This document shows positions 1-8,804 of a DNA stretch of 41,288 nt, piece after piece (positions within the stretch are counted from its first letter, which is position 1; each line of letters begins with the position of its first letter). The stretch lies in contig JAFGHL010000100.1 in assembly GCA_016930155.1 (NCBI GenBank), positions 1 to 41,288 on the forward strand, given 5' to 3'. Made by a program: the position numbers and the translations under genes. The DNA comes from Dehalococcoidia bacterium (GTDB lineage: Bacteria > Chloroflexota > Dehalococcoidia > GIF9 > UBA5629). Below the pieces are notes generated by a model, which did no database searches, was not told the origin of the DNA, and was given only the letters and a program-made list of their open reading frames with translations.

Positions 1-2
1 AG

Positions 3-497
3 GCGGTCACGCTGAGCTGGAGCGTCAGCGGGACAACCCAAGCAGACATCTCAACCATCGGCTCCGTGGAGCCCTCCGGGACCAGGTCCGTCACCCCTGC
101 CAGCAGCACCGAGTACGTGCTGACCGCCACCAACAATGCCGGCACGACCAGCATGAAGGCCAAGGTAGACGTGACGTCCTTCGGCAAGGACAAGCCGGAG
201 CTGGTCATCACCGGCTTCCGCGTGGAGGGCAATAAGGCTTATTTCAAGATAAAGAACGTCGGCGGCGGCCACTCCAAGCCGAGCACCGCTTACCTTTTCG
301 TAGAGGGTTCCAAAAGGGCCTCCTGCCTGGTGGAGCCGCTGAGCGGCGACGAAGAAAGGGAGCTGCCTTTCCCCAATTACGAGTGGTCCTACGGCAGCGG
401 CCGCACTTTCAGGCTGCCGGTCAGGGTATGCGCCGACGCGCTCGACCAGGTGCTGGAATACGACGAGAACAACAACTGCCTGTCGATGGACTGGTAA
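3..497 (+). CDS. CARDB/Ig-like surface protein, C-terminal fragment
   Basis: The reading frame is open from the first bases of the window, so the N-terminus lies upstream and only the last ~164 residues are present. The visible part starts inside an Ig-like beta domain (SWSVSG, then a GTRSVTP stretch) and continues into a CARDB-type domain (ELVITGF ... YFKIKNVG) ending in a VCAD ... NNNC pair of cysteines. It is clearly paralogous to the next gene, which has GTRSVTP and YYKIKNIG at the same places. The neighbouring members have lipoprotein signals, so this one is probably exported too, but its signal is not in view. Such domains usually act in extracellular adhesion or assembly; the exact role is unknown. 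Confidence 0.85.
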   Translation, partial: AVTLSWSVSGTTQADISTIGSVEPSGTRSVTPASSTEYVLTATNNAGTTSMKAKVDVTSFGKDKPELVITGFRVEGNKAYFKIKNVGGGHSKPSTAYLFVEGSKRASCLVEPLSGDEERELPFPNYEWSYGSGRTFRLPVRVCADALDQVLEYDENNNCLSMDW

Positions 498-928
498 CAG
501 CTAAATAAATAGCGGGATACGACAAACATCGGCAAGCCCTGAGCTCCAAATCCCCAACAGACTCGAAATATGAAATCCAGTTGAAAGGGAACCAGGGTGT
601 TTTCTGGTCATGCCATCACGGGGGCCTTTTCTTAATGCCATCACGAGGGGCGCAGCGACATGGTAATCTCCTGCGCGGGATTGGTCCACCGGGGAGATTG
701 CCAGGGCCTGCTCTGCCGGCTTCGCAATGACATGCCATTCTAAGATTTCCGTGCTCCGCCCGGAATGACATCGCTAATGATATATTGGGGCCTGGAGCCT
801 GTTTAGCGTTCAGTATTTAGCATTGGGAAGATGCAAAGTCCAGTTATTATGTGGAATTTGTGAACTGCAACTTTTAATTATGCTATCATTAATCTGTACT
901 TGTATATTGGAATTGAGAGGTGTGAGCT
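498..928. other. 431-bp intergenic region
   Basis: No credible gene is present. Positions about 635-732 hold a degenerate dispersed repeat (separate entry). Upstream of the next gene, an extended -10-like TGCTATCAT lies at 881-889 without a good -35 box. A short ORF at 501-689 on the minus strand overlaps the repeat and has no family resemblance. Confidence 0.5.
635..732. repeat. degenerate REP-like intergenic repeat, copy 1
   Basis: The segment has the order CACGAGGGGCGCAGCGACAT, GTAATCTCCTGCGCGGGATT, GGGGAGATTGCC, then CTTCGCAATGACATG. This matches, with decay, a palindromic element common in many bacterial genomes (TTGCGAGGAGCGAAGCGACG ... GCAATCTC ... GAGATTGC ... CTTCGCAATGAC). The two halves are imperfect inverted repeats. 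A second, more decayed copy lies at 3728-3826. Recognition is from memory of the repeat type, not from a search. Confidence 0.5.
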
Positions 929-2575
929 ATGATTATGGGACGCTGGTACGCTGTTATTTTCCTGGTTATGCTGGTAATGCTGACCGTTTCATACGGCTGC
1001 GGGGTGAAGCTGGTCAAGAAAGGTGAAACGTCTTCATCGGTGGTCAGCGACGCCCGGCTGTCGACCGAGGTGGACAGCCAGCAGAAGCCGGTCAACCCTT
1101 CCAATACATTCACGGTGGGCACCGATAGAATCTACCTCACGGTCAAGCTGAACGATGCTGCCGCCGGTACACAGGTCCTGGCGAAGCTGACCTACCTGGG
1201 CGGCGAGGCCTCCAGCATGGCCAACAGCACCATGTATGAAAACAGCCAGACCGGCGGAGGCAGCGGCTACCTGGCATTCGCCATGAAAGCGCCTCCGGGA
1301 GGCTTCCCGCAGGGCAACTACAGCGTGAGCATCTCGGCCGGCGGACAGGAGCTTATCAGCATACCTTTTGCGGTGCAGAACCTGTCAGCCCAGAAGGGCT
1401 GGCCGGTGATCAACAAGTTCAGCGCCTCCCAGGGCAGCGTGCCGGCGGGGCAGAGCGTTACCCTGTCATGGGACGTTTCCGATGCCACGCGCGTGACACT
1501 GCAGCCCGAGATAGGCACTGTCGACAGCTCGGGCACCAGGTCCGTCACACCTTCCGTCAGCACCACCTACAAGCTGATGGCCTCCAACGATGCCGGCGCA
1601 TCCAGCCGTGAAGTCACGGTAAACGTGGGCGCCGCCGTCACGGGCGCCGCCGACCTGGTCATCACCGACGTCTGGCTGGAGGGCTGCATGGTCTACTACA
1701 AGATCAAGAACATCGGCAGCGCCGACTCGGCAGCCAGCACCTCCTATATTTATGTCAACAACCTGTTCCCGCCTCTGGGCGGAACCAGCTTTACGGATAC
1801 GCTGAAAGCCGGGCAGGAGAAGTCGCTGGTCTTCTCCAGCTACCAGTGGCCCTGGTGCGGCAACGACCCGTCCGCCGGCACTTCCGGTACCCCGGGCACA
1901 ATGGCCGTCACGGGAGCGTCCTCCTTCTCAGGCACGGACGCCTCCGGCTACGTGGACTGGAGCACCGTCAACCACGTCGTCAAGGTGTGCGCCGACGGAG
2001 AAAACAAGGCCTCCGAGTCCAATAAGTCCAACAACTGCATGACCAAGATCTGGGGCATCCTGATGGATTATAACCTGGCACAGCTGGCGCACCTGGCCAC
2101 CTGGAAGAACAGCTCCGGCACACTGCCCGATGTCGGCACCGAGGATTCGCCCAAGGGCGCTTACATCAAGATGGCCTCCGGCGGGCTGATGATGGTCCCG
2201 GACCAGGTTCCCAATGGATGGATACAGGGCTACTGGGGCTATTTCTACCAGGATAACTACGGCGGCCCGGGCCGCACCGCTTACATACAGCTTCCGGCCA
2301 ATGTGCACCTGACAACCAGGGTCAGCCTCGCTGCGAACGCCTCCGGCAGCGACGGTGTCACCTTCAAGGTTGGCCTGCGTGATATGAGCGACTCTGTAAC
2401 CTTCCTGCCCGGCAAGACCATGACGGTGCCGGGTCAGCAGGAGGCCTGGGACATCGACCTGAGCGACTACGAGGGGCAGAAAGTCCTCATCGTGCTGCGC
2501 GTGGAAGCCGGGGCTTCGGCCACCAAGGACTACGCCATGTGGAACGAAGTGAGGCTGAAGCAGACGGCCGACTGA
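929..2575 (+). CDS. CARDB/Ig-like lipoprotein with C-terminal beta domain
   Basis: This is a 548-aa exported protein. The N-terminus has a hydrophobic segment (residues 5-20) followed by VSYGC, a plausible though imperfect lipobox with the lipidated Cys at 24. Four regions follow: an N-terminal beta domain (~45-140), an Ig-like domain (~145-235; SVTLSWDVSD), a CARDB domain (~242-372; YYKIKNIG, VCADG ... NNC) and a ~170-residue C-terminal beta domain. The last is shared with the minus-strand paralogue at 34.3-35.5 kb (both end in a DIDLS-Y-G-KV ... LRVEAG block). ATG 929 is preferred because GAGAGG sits 8 nt upstream; ATG 935 would be spaced too far. At least six N-x-S/T sequons occur. The likely role is cell-surface binding or assembly; the ligand is unknown. 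Confidence 0.85.
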   Translation: MIMGRWYAVIFLVMLVMLTVSYGCGVKLVKKGETSSSVVSDARLSTEVDSQQKPVNPSNTFTVGTDRIYLTVKLNDAAAGTQVLAKLTYLGGEASSMANSTMYENSQTGGGSGYLAFAMKAPPGGFPQGNYSVSISAGGQELISIPFAVQNLSAQKGWPVINKFSASQGSVPAGQSVTLSWDVSDATRVTLQPEIGTVDSSGTRSVTPSVSTTYKLMASNDAGASSREVTVNVGAAVTGAADLVITDVWLEGCMVYYKIKNIGSADSAASTSYIYVNNLFPPLGGTSFTDTLKAGQEKSLVFSSYQWPWCGNDPSAGTSGTPGTMAVTGASSFSGTDASGYVDWSTVNHVVKVCADGENKASESNKSNNCMTKIWGILMDYNLAQLAHLATWKNSSGTLPDVGTEDSPKGAYIKMASGGLMMVPDQVPNGWIQGYWGYFYQDNYGGPGRTAYIQLPANVHLTTRVSLAANASGSDGVTFKVGLRDMSDSVTFLPGKTMTVPGQQEAWDIDLSDYEGQKVLIVLRVEAGASATKDYAMWNEVRLKQTAD

Positions 2576-2628
2576 ATACCCTGCTCCAAAATACACATTT
2601 ACAGAAAATCGTTACAGGGGGTACGGGC

Positions 2629-2640
2629 AGTATTAATACT
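2629..2640. promoter_or_regulatory. 12-bp perfect palindrome upstream of lipoprotein gene
   Basis: AGTATTAATACT is a perfect 12-bp palindrome about 90 bp before the lipoprotein start at 2729, next to an AT-rich stretch with TTGATA and TAATAT. It could be an operator half-site pair or chance in AT-rich sequence. Confidence 0.2.
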
Positions 2641-2728
2641 CCTGTATTGATAACTGATAATATGACAGACAGGCTATTGACCGGGTCGGCCGACCCTGAG
2701 TTTGTTTTTAGCTAAGTGAGGTTGCTGG

Positions 2729-3703
2729 TTGAACTACATGAAAGTATTATTTGCGGTTATTCTTGTTTTCCTGCCGCTGCTGGCGGGCTGCGCCGCGCCG
2801 CTGTCCGGGGCGGTGCTCTGCACGCAGACGGATGCCTCCGGCCGGCCGCTCAATGCGGCGGACAGCTTCACCATCGACATGCCGGCCATCATCTGTGCAG
2901 TGCCGGTGGACGGACTGCGCGCCGCCTCGCAGGTCAGGGCGGAATGGCTTTATTACGAGCCGGCAGGCTGGCAAAGCATCGATGACCAGTCCGGTACGGT
3001 AGCGGTGAACACATACCTGGCATTTACCACCAGCGCCCCCGCCTCGGGCTGGCAGCCGGGAGACTACCTGGTAAGGCTTTACCTCGACGGCGCTCTCAGG
3101 TCCGAAAAAGGCTTCAGCATCAGGCCGGAAGAGGGCAAAGCGGCTCCCGTTATCAATACGTTCCAGGCCACGCCTTCCACTGTCAGCGCCGGACAGCAGC
3201 TCAGCCTGACCTGGAACGTCAGCGGCGCCAGCCGGATTGTCATATCACCCGGGATAGGGGAGGTGGACGCCGGGGGCAGCAGGCTGCTAAGCCCAGGGCA
3301 GGATACTACCTACACCCTGACTGCCCTCAACAGCGGAGGCACCACCACCGGGGCGCTGTCCGTCACTGTGTCGGCAGAGCCGGAGCAGGAAAACTCCGAC
3401 CTGGCGGTTCTGAACATTTTCCGCGAGGCCTCGATAATCTACTATACGGTCGCCAACCTGGGCCCCGGCGCCTCCCAAGGCTGCGATGCCGGGCTCTACG
3501 CCACCGGCCCGCTGCTGGCAACCAGCTATGTGCCTCCCCTTCAGCCGGGGGAGCGCCGCACCTTGTATTTCGCCAGGTACAGCTGGAGCCATCCGCTGGA
3601 TACGCCGGCCACCGTCTGCGTCGATATCGACGGCCAGAATAACGAGACTCCCGGAGGCAATAACTGCCTGATCATGATAATATTCGGGCAAAGGGGCATC
3701 TGA
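2729..3703 (+). CDS. CARDB/Ig-like lipoprotein, short form
   Basis: This 324-aa lipoprotein has a signal peptide with a canonical LLAGC lipobox (Cys 21 from the TTG start, Cys 18 from the ATG). It carries the same N-terminal beta domain (~35-125), Ig-like domain (~130-215; SLTWNVSG) and CARDB domain (~225-320; YYTVANLG, VCVD ... NNC) as the preceding gene, but stops after CARDB and lacks the C-terminal beta domain. The start is uncertain: TTG 2729 has GTGAGG 8 nt upstream, while ATG 2738 is 17 nt away from it; the signal peptide works from either. It is the third tandem copy and lies just before the two oligosaccharyltransferase genes. Confidence 0.85.
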   Translation: MNYMKVLFAVILVFLPLLAGCAAPLSGAVLCTQTDASGRPLNAADSFTIDMPAIICAVPVDGLRAASQVRAEWLYYEPAGWQSIDDQSGTVAVNTYLAFTTSAPASGWQPGDYLVRLYLDGALRSEKGFSIRPEEGKAAPVINTFQATPSTVSAGQQLSLTWNVSGASRIVISPGIGEVDAGGSRLLSPGQDTTYTLTALNSGGTTTGALSVTVSAEPEQENSDLAVLNIFREASIIYYTVANLGPGASQGCDAGLYATGPLLATSYVPPLQPGERRTLYFARYSWSHPLDTPATVCVDIDGQNNETPGGNNCLIMIIFGQRGI

Positions 3704-3727
3704 GGTTCAAATCCCCCTTGTTTTTCT

Positions 3728-3826
3728 GCCTGTCATTGCGAAGCCAGCGAGGCCGGCTAGGTCAACCTCCCGGCTGTAATCAACACCCCATAGCAAATCA
3801 CCACGTTGCTGCGCCCCGCCTGATGA
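3728..3826. repeat. degenerate REP-like intergenic repeat, copy 2
   Basis: It begins with TGTCATTGCGAAGCCAGCGA and ends with CACGTTGCTGCGCCCC followed by TGATGAC, the boundary motifs of the element seen at 635-732, but the interior is badly decayed. It lies between the last lipoprotein gene and the first STT3 gene. The rest of this 205-bp gap holds a TATAAT at 3862-3867 without a good -35. Confidence 0.4.
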
Positions 3827-3908
3827 CCTGGTTATATCGGACACGCTATTGCTTTTCAGGTTATAATATCTAAAATTTGTATTTTATATTACGGGAATTG
3901 ATTAGATA

Positions 3909-6248
3909 ATGACCCGCTCACGCCTAGAGTTCATCGTCTTTGCCGTGCTGCTGTGTGCGATATTCGGCATATCGCTGGCACTGCGCACCGGCCTGCCCTG
4001 GGAACAGGTCTTCACCGGTCAATGGATTAAACTGACGGACAACGACGCTTACTATTACGTGCGGCTGCTGGATAACCTCTCCAGCCATTTTCCCCTGCTG
4101 GGAAAATTCGACCCTTACTCTATTTTCCCTGCCGGCAAGGACCTCAGCGGGCAGCCGCTGTTCTTTGTTTATTTCATGGGCTTTTTCACCTGGCTGCTGG
4201 GCGGCGGACACCCGTCGCAGCAGACCGTGGATGTGGTGGCTGTGCTCTTCCCGGCCGTCCTGGGGGCGCTGATGGTATTCCCGGTCTTCTTCATCGGCAG
4301 GGCTGTCTTCAATAAATGGGCCGGGCTGGCGGCTGCCCTGTTCATTACTTTTATCCCCGGGGAGTACCTGGCGCGTACCCTGCTGGGCAATACCGATATC
4401 CACGCCATGGAGATATTTTTCTCCACGCTCTTCATGCTTTTCCTGCTGCTGGCGGTGAACTCCGGCAAAGATACCTCCCTCCACCCGCTGCCGCAGGCAG
4501 GCCGCCGGGCGCTGGCAAGACCAATCATATACAGCGCCGCAGCGGGCCTTTGCCTGGGCATATACGTCATGTCATGGGAAGGGGCGCTGCTCTTCGTGCT
4601 TATCAGCTTCGCCTGGCTGGTGCTGCAGATAATTATCAACCACCTGCGCGGCCGGCCTGCGGGATACCTGGGACTGGCCGGGGGCATTACCTACCTGTGC
4701 GCTTTGCTGTCATCCTTTGCGGCGCGGCCGGGCCTGATGGCCTCGCTTTCCCTGCTGGCGGCGCTGGCCGCGGCGGCGGTGCTGCCGCTGCTGTCGTGGT
4801 ACATGCAGAGGCGTAAACTCAAGCCGGCTTACTATATCCCGTGCGTGCTGGCGCTGGCAGGCCTGGGCATCCTGGCAGTCTACCTGGTCAGCCCCGCGCT
4901 GCCGGGCCAGATGTTCTCCGCCATTGTTAAATTTTTCATGTGGCGCCCGTCCGTGACCATAGCCGAGGCGCAGCCCCTGCTGATCGACCGCGGCTCTTTC
5001 ACGCTGGCCATGACGTGGGGCAATTTCACCACAGCTTCAGTGATGGGGCTGATAGGGCTGGGCATCATCATCTACCAGGTATGCCGGAACGGCAGTCCCG
5101 GGATAACGATGCTGGCCGTATGGAGCATCTTCACGCTGCTGGCAGCACTGGCCATGCGGCGCTTCGCCTATTACTTCGCCGTCAACGCGGCGCTGCTTTC
5201 CGGATACACGGGCTGGCTGATACTGAGGGCAACCGGATTTAAAGAGGATACGGCGTTAGCGCCGCCACCACCGGCATCACCTGCTTCCAAAAAGAAAACG
5301 AAAACCGCCCGCAGCCGCGCTGCACAGGGCGGCGCCAGGGCCAACCGCGCATTGCTGGCGCTGGGAGGGGCGGCCGTGGTACTGCTGGCCGTCTATCCCA
5401 ACACCGGTCCGCTGCCCGGCGGAGACCGGCCCTTCTCCGACGTGGCAACCAGGGCACTTTATACGCCCAGCGACGCCTGGTACGAGTCGCTGGACTGGAT
5501 GCGCGGCAACACCCCGGAACCTTTCGGCGAACCCGGCTACTATTATGAATACTATCAAAAGGACTCTTCCGGCGCGCAGCCTTCGGCGGCTTACAGCGTG
5601 GTCTGCTGGTGGGATAACGGGTACTGGGTAACACGCATAGCACACCGGGTGCCTTTCTCCAACCCGGGCTCGGCCCAGATCGGCGAACAATACCTGTTCA
5701 CGGCGCAGGACCCCGCCGCAGCCGACAAAATAGCGTCCGCCAGCGGCATGAAATACGTCGTACTGAGCGATTACCTGGTCGACTGGACGAAGGGGCTGGA
5801 AACGGTAGCCGCCGATGCAGGCCAGCCGGCTTCCCGCTATTACGAAATATATTACAGGACGCAAAATGGAAAGCTGTCACCGACGCTGCTGTACTATCCC
5901 GAGTACTACCAAATGCTGTCCGTGCGCCTCTACTGTTTCGATGGCAAAGAGTTCACACCATCGGAGACCGCCGTGATAAGCTGGGAGGCTAAAACAGGTG
6001 CGGACGGTGCGCCTTATAAAGAGATCACCGGCCTGAAGACCTTCGGCAGCCAGGCCGATGCCGCCGCCTTCATAGACATGCAGAAGGAGGGCAACTGGCG
6101 CATCGTGGGCAAGGACCCCCACATCAGCCCCGTCCCGCTGGAGGCGCTGGAAGGCTACCGGCACGTATATTCCTCCAGTCAGAAATCCCACATCGGCAAC
6201 GCCGAGCTGCCCGAGGTCAGGATATTTGAATACACGGGGACAGAATAA
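3909..6248 (+). CDS. STT3/AglB-type oligosaccharyltransferase, copy 1
   Basis: This 779-aa polytopic membrane protein is a GT66-family oligosaccharyltransferase, the enzyme that moves a lipid-linked glycan onto Asn in N-x-S/T sequons on the outer face of the membrane. All signature motifs are visible. The metal-binding Asp lies in TDNDAYYY (D46, equivalent to PglB D56 / A. fulgidus AglB D47). The second acidic motif is archaeal-type D163-I-H165 followed by E168. The external-loop TIAE motif is at 350-353, with Glu353. The sequon-reading motif is W567-W568-D569-N-G. About a dozen hydrophobic helices fill residues 1-490, and a soluble C-terminal domain follows from ~500. No glycosyltransferase or flippase gene accompanies it, so the glycan is built elsewhere. 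The start is supported only by a weak GGGAA upstream. Confidence 0.92.
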   Translation: MTRSRLEFIVFAVLLCAIFGISLALRTGLPWEQVFTGQWIKLTDNDAYYYVRLLDNLSSHFPLLGKFDPYSIFPAGKDLSGQPLFFVYFMGFFTWLLGGGHPSQQTVDVVAVLFPAVLGALMVFPVFFIGRAVFNKWAGLAAALFITFIPGEYLARTLLGNTDIHAMEIFFSTLFMLFLLLAVNSGKDTSLHPLPQAGRRALARPIIYSAAAGLCLGIYVMSWEGALLFVLISFAWLVLQIIINHLRGRPAGYLGLAGGITYLCALLSSFAARPGLMASLSLLAALAAAAVLPLLSWYMQRRKLKPAYYIPCVLALAGLGILAVYLVSPALPGQMFSAIVKFFMWRPSVTIAEAQPLLIDRGSFTLAMTWGNFTTASVMGLIGLGIIIYQVCRNGSPGITMLAVWSIFTLLAALAMRRFAYYFAVNAALLSGYTGWLILRATGFKEDTALAPPPPASPASKKKTKTARSRAAQGGARANRALLALGGAAVVLLAVYPNTGPLPGGDRPFSDVATRALYTPSDAWYESLDWMRGNTPEPFGEPGYYYEYYQKDSSGAQPSAAYSVVCWWDNGYWVTRIAHRVPFSNPGSAQIGEQYLFTAQDPAAADKIASASGMKYVVLSDYLVDWTKGLETVAADAGQPASRYYEIYYRTQNGKLSPTLLYYPEYYQMLSVRLYCFDGKEFTPSETAVISWEAKTGADGAPYKEITGLKTFGSQADAAAFIDMQKEGNWRIVGKDPHISPVPLEALEGYRHVYSSSQKSHIGNAELPEVRIFEYTGTE

Positions 6249-6418
6249 ACCCAGGCTTTGAGCTCCCGGTGAGGAGGCTGACGCAACCTGCGCAGACCCG
6301 CCGTTACATGTATAATATAACCGCAGAATTCAGAGCCAGTTCAGGATCAGGAATTTGAATGTCCGGGATGATGCGGTTTGCGGCATCCGGGAGCAGCAAC
6401 ATTCAGCAAACTTTATAC

Positions 6419-6448
6419 TTGAATATTAAAAAAGCCGTGGGTTATTAT
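6419..6448 (+). promoter_or_regulatory. possible promoter of second STT3 gene
   Basis: TTGAAT (6419-6424) and TATTAT (6443-6448) are separated by 18 bp, and the ATG follows 16 bp later, giving a very short leader. The rest of the 216-bp gap holds nothing recognisable except a lone TATAAT at 6311-6316. Confidence 0.35.
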
Positions 6449-6464
6449 CTATCAAGGTTTTCCA

Positions 6465-8804
6465 ATGGATAAAAAAACCTTTCCAGAGTGGCTGTTTTCC
6501 CTGCTGGTGCTGGCGCTGGCCTGCGGCCTGGCGCTATATTTGAGAATTGCCCTGCCCTGGGCCAATGTGTTCGACGGCCAGTGGATCAAGTTTACCAGCA
6601 ACGACGCCTATTTCTACATGCGCATGGTGGATAACCTGGTGCATAATTTCCCGCAGCTATACGGGTTCGATCCTTACCTGATCTACCCCAGCGGCTTCAG
6701 CACGGGCAACTATCCTACTTTCTTCGTGTACCTGCTGGCGGCCATCGTCAAACTGCTGGGGGGAGCCTCACCGTCGCAGCAGGCTATCGACAGCATCTCG
6801 GTTTACCTGCCGGCCATACTCGGTGCGCTGACGGTCATCCCCGTTTATTTCATTGGCAGGCTGCTGATCAACCGCTGGGCGGGGGCAGCCGCCGCCATCG
6901 CCCTGGCAGTCATGCCAGGAGAGTTGCTGGTACTGTCGCTGCTGGGCAACACAGACCACCACTCAATAGAGATATTACTGGCCTGCTGTTTCGCCCTTTT
7001 CTTCATGCTGGCCATCAAGCACGGACGCCAGTTCACCTATACCACGCTGATGAAAGGCCAGTTCAGCGAGGCCGGCGCCCACCTGCATTACGCGCTCATC
7101 GCCGGCGTTTTCTTCGGGCTTTACCTGATTACCTGGACGGGTGCCTTACTGATGCTTTTCATAGTCTTCCTGTATTTCATTGTGCAGTTCATCAGCGACC
7201 ACCTGCGCGGTTTCCCCACCGATTACCTCAGCAAGGTGGCCATAACCTGTTTTCTTATCTCGCTGCTCATCTTCGTGCCGGTATCACGTGACAAGCTCAC
7301 GCTGCTGGCGCTGGCAGCCGTCATACTGGTCCCCATCATGCTTAACGCCCTGTCAGCCGTGCTGTCGCTGCGCGAGGTCAGGCGCTCCTATTACCTGGCT
7401 GTGATCGTCGGGCTGGTTGCTCTGGGCGCAACTGCCTTCTGGCTGGTCTTCCCCGCCCAGTTCCAGGCGGCCTTCAGCTATACCTCCAGTATATTTGCCT
7501 GGCGGATGGAACAAAACGTGGTCGGCGAAATGAAGCCGCTGCTCTTCCCCGGCGGCACATTCACTATGGAGATGGCCTGGAGCCAGTTCGCCCTGGTTTT
7601 ATACTCCGGGCTGGCCGGGCTGGCGCTGACCGTATACCTCAGCATACGGGAAGGGAGATCAGAATATATCTTCATGTCCGTCTGGAGCCTGGTTATGCTG
7701 CTGGCCTGCCTCGCCATGGTACGCTTCGCCACTTATCTCACGGTCTGCCTCGTCCTGCTGACCGGCTGCCTGGCAGGATGGGTCATCCAGGCGGCCCAGC
7801 CGCACGAATCTGCTGCACAGCGGCCGAAGCCCGTCAAGAAATCCAAAAGGACAGCCGCCGCAACCCGGTTCCCGCTGCGTACCGTGCTGATATCGGCTGC
7901 CACGTGCATAGCAGCTATCGCCCTGCTTTTCCCGGGGACGGCCAACGCCGTCTCTGCAGCCAGGCATACTTCCTTCGCTCCCAGCGATGCCTGGATGGAG
8001 TCTATGCAGTGGATGCAGCAGAACACGCAGGAGCCTTTCGGCAAGGGCGACTTCTACTACAAGCTCTACGATACTCCCAGCGAGAACAGGACCTACGACT
8101 ATCCGGCCACATTTTACAGCGTGGCGGTCTGGCCCGACTATGGTTACTGGGTAACCAGGCTGGCGCACAGGGTCCCCGTAGCCAACCCGGGCTCCTACGG
8201 AATCACCGCCGGAGGCTATGCCACCGCCGCGCAGGTTGCCGGCTTCCTGCTCTCCCCGGATCAGCAGGCGAATGCCTCACTGATGGAAAATTGGCGGGCC
8301 AGATATGTGATAGTCGATAGCAGGATAGCTTCGCCCAACGATAAATTCTATGCGCTGGCCGGCCTGAATAATCAGCAGGAATCGGATTATTACGAGCTGT
8401 GCTGGGTAAAAAAAGAGGGCAAGTATGAGCCGCTGCTGGTCTTTTATCCCGAATTCTACCGTGCTGCCGTGATCCACCTGTATAACTTCGACGGACAGCA
8501 GGTAGCCCCGGAGAGGACGCTGGTAATGGCTTACCAGGACCGCTCCACCGCCGACGGACAGCAGTTTAAAGAGATAACCGGGATTAAAAGCTTCGATGGC
8601 TATGCCGGTGCGGAGTCATATATCGCAGGGCAAAAAGAGGGGCAGTACAAAATCATCGGCACAGACCCCCTGGCCAGCCCGGTCCCCCTGGATAAGCTGA
8701 CCGGCTACAGCACCGCCTATCAATCGGAGCAAAAAGCCAGCGCCGGGTCAGCCACAGCCCTGCCGGCCGTGAAGATTTTCGAGTATACCAGCAGCTCTAA
8801 ATAA
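6465..8804 (+). CDS. STT3/AglB-type oligosaccharyltransferase, copy 2 (WPDYG variant)
   Basis: This second GT66-family oligosaccharyltransferase is also 779 aa and is a paralogue of the preceding gene along its whole length. It keeps the metal Asp (SNDAYFY, D47), the D-H-H-x-x-E form of the second motif (GNTDHHSIEI) and the loop Glu in VVGE, which aligns with TIAE of copy 1. The key difference is the sequon-binding motif, which reads W556-P557-D558-Y559-G560, so Pro replaces the second Trp. In PglB the WWD residues contact the +2 Ser/Thr of the acceptor, so this copy may have altered acceptor preference or reduced activity. That is an inference. The flanking sequence (YGYWVTRLAHRVP) matches copy 1, so the motif alignment is secure. 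Confidence 0.9.
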   Translation: MDKKTFPEWLFSLLVLALACGLALYLRIALPWANVFDGQWIKFTSNDAYFYMRMVDNLVHNFPQLYGFDPYLIYPSGFSTGNYPTFFVYLLAAIVKLLGGASPSQQAIDSISVYLPAILGALTVIPVYFIGRLLINRWAGAAAAIALAVMPGELLVLSLLGNTDHHSIEILLACCFALFFMLAIKHGRQFTYTTLMKGQFSEAGAHLHYALIAGVFFGLYLITWTGALLMLFIVFLYFIVQFISDHLRGFPTDYLSKVAITCFLISLLIFVPVSRDKLTLLALAAVILVPIMLNALSAVLSLREVRRSYYLAVIVGLVALGATAFWLVFPAQFQAAFSYTSSIFAWRMEQNVVGEMKPLLFPGGTFTMEMAWSQFALVLYSGLAGLALTVYLSIREGRSEYIFMSVWSLVMLLACLAMVRFATYLTVCLVLLTGCLAGWVIQAAQPHESAAQRPKPVKKSKRTAAATRFPLRTVLISAATCIAAIALLFPGTANAVSAARHTSFAPSDAWMESMQWMQQNTQEPFGKGDFYYKLYDTPSENRTYDYPATFYSVAVWPDYGYWVTRLAHRVPVANPGSYGITAGGYATAAQVAGFLLSPDQQANASLMENWRARYVIVDSRIASPNDKFYALAGLNNQQESDYYELCWVKKEGKYEPLLVFYPEFYRAAVIHLYNFDGQQVAPERTLVMAYQDRSTADGQQFKEITGIKSFDGYAGAESYIAGQKEGQYKIIGTDPLASPVPLDKLTGYSTAYQSEQKASAGSATALPAVKIFEYTSSSK

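Noticed and set aside
1928-2596. 222-codon minus-strand frame
   Set aside because: Fully antisense to the well-supported lipoprotein gene at 929-2575; no recognisable domain.
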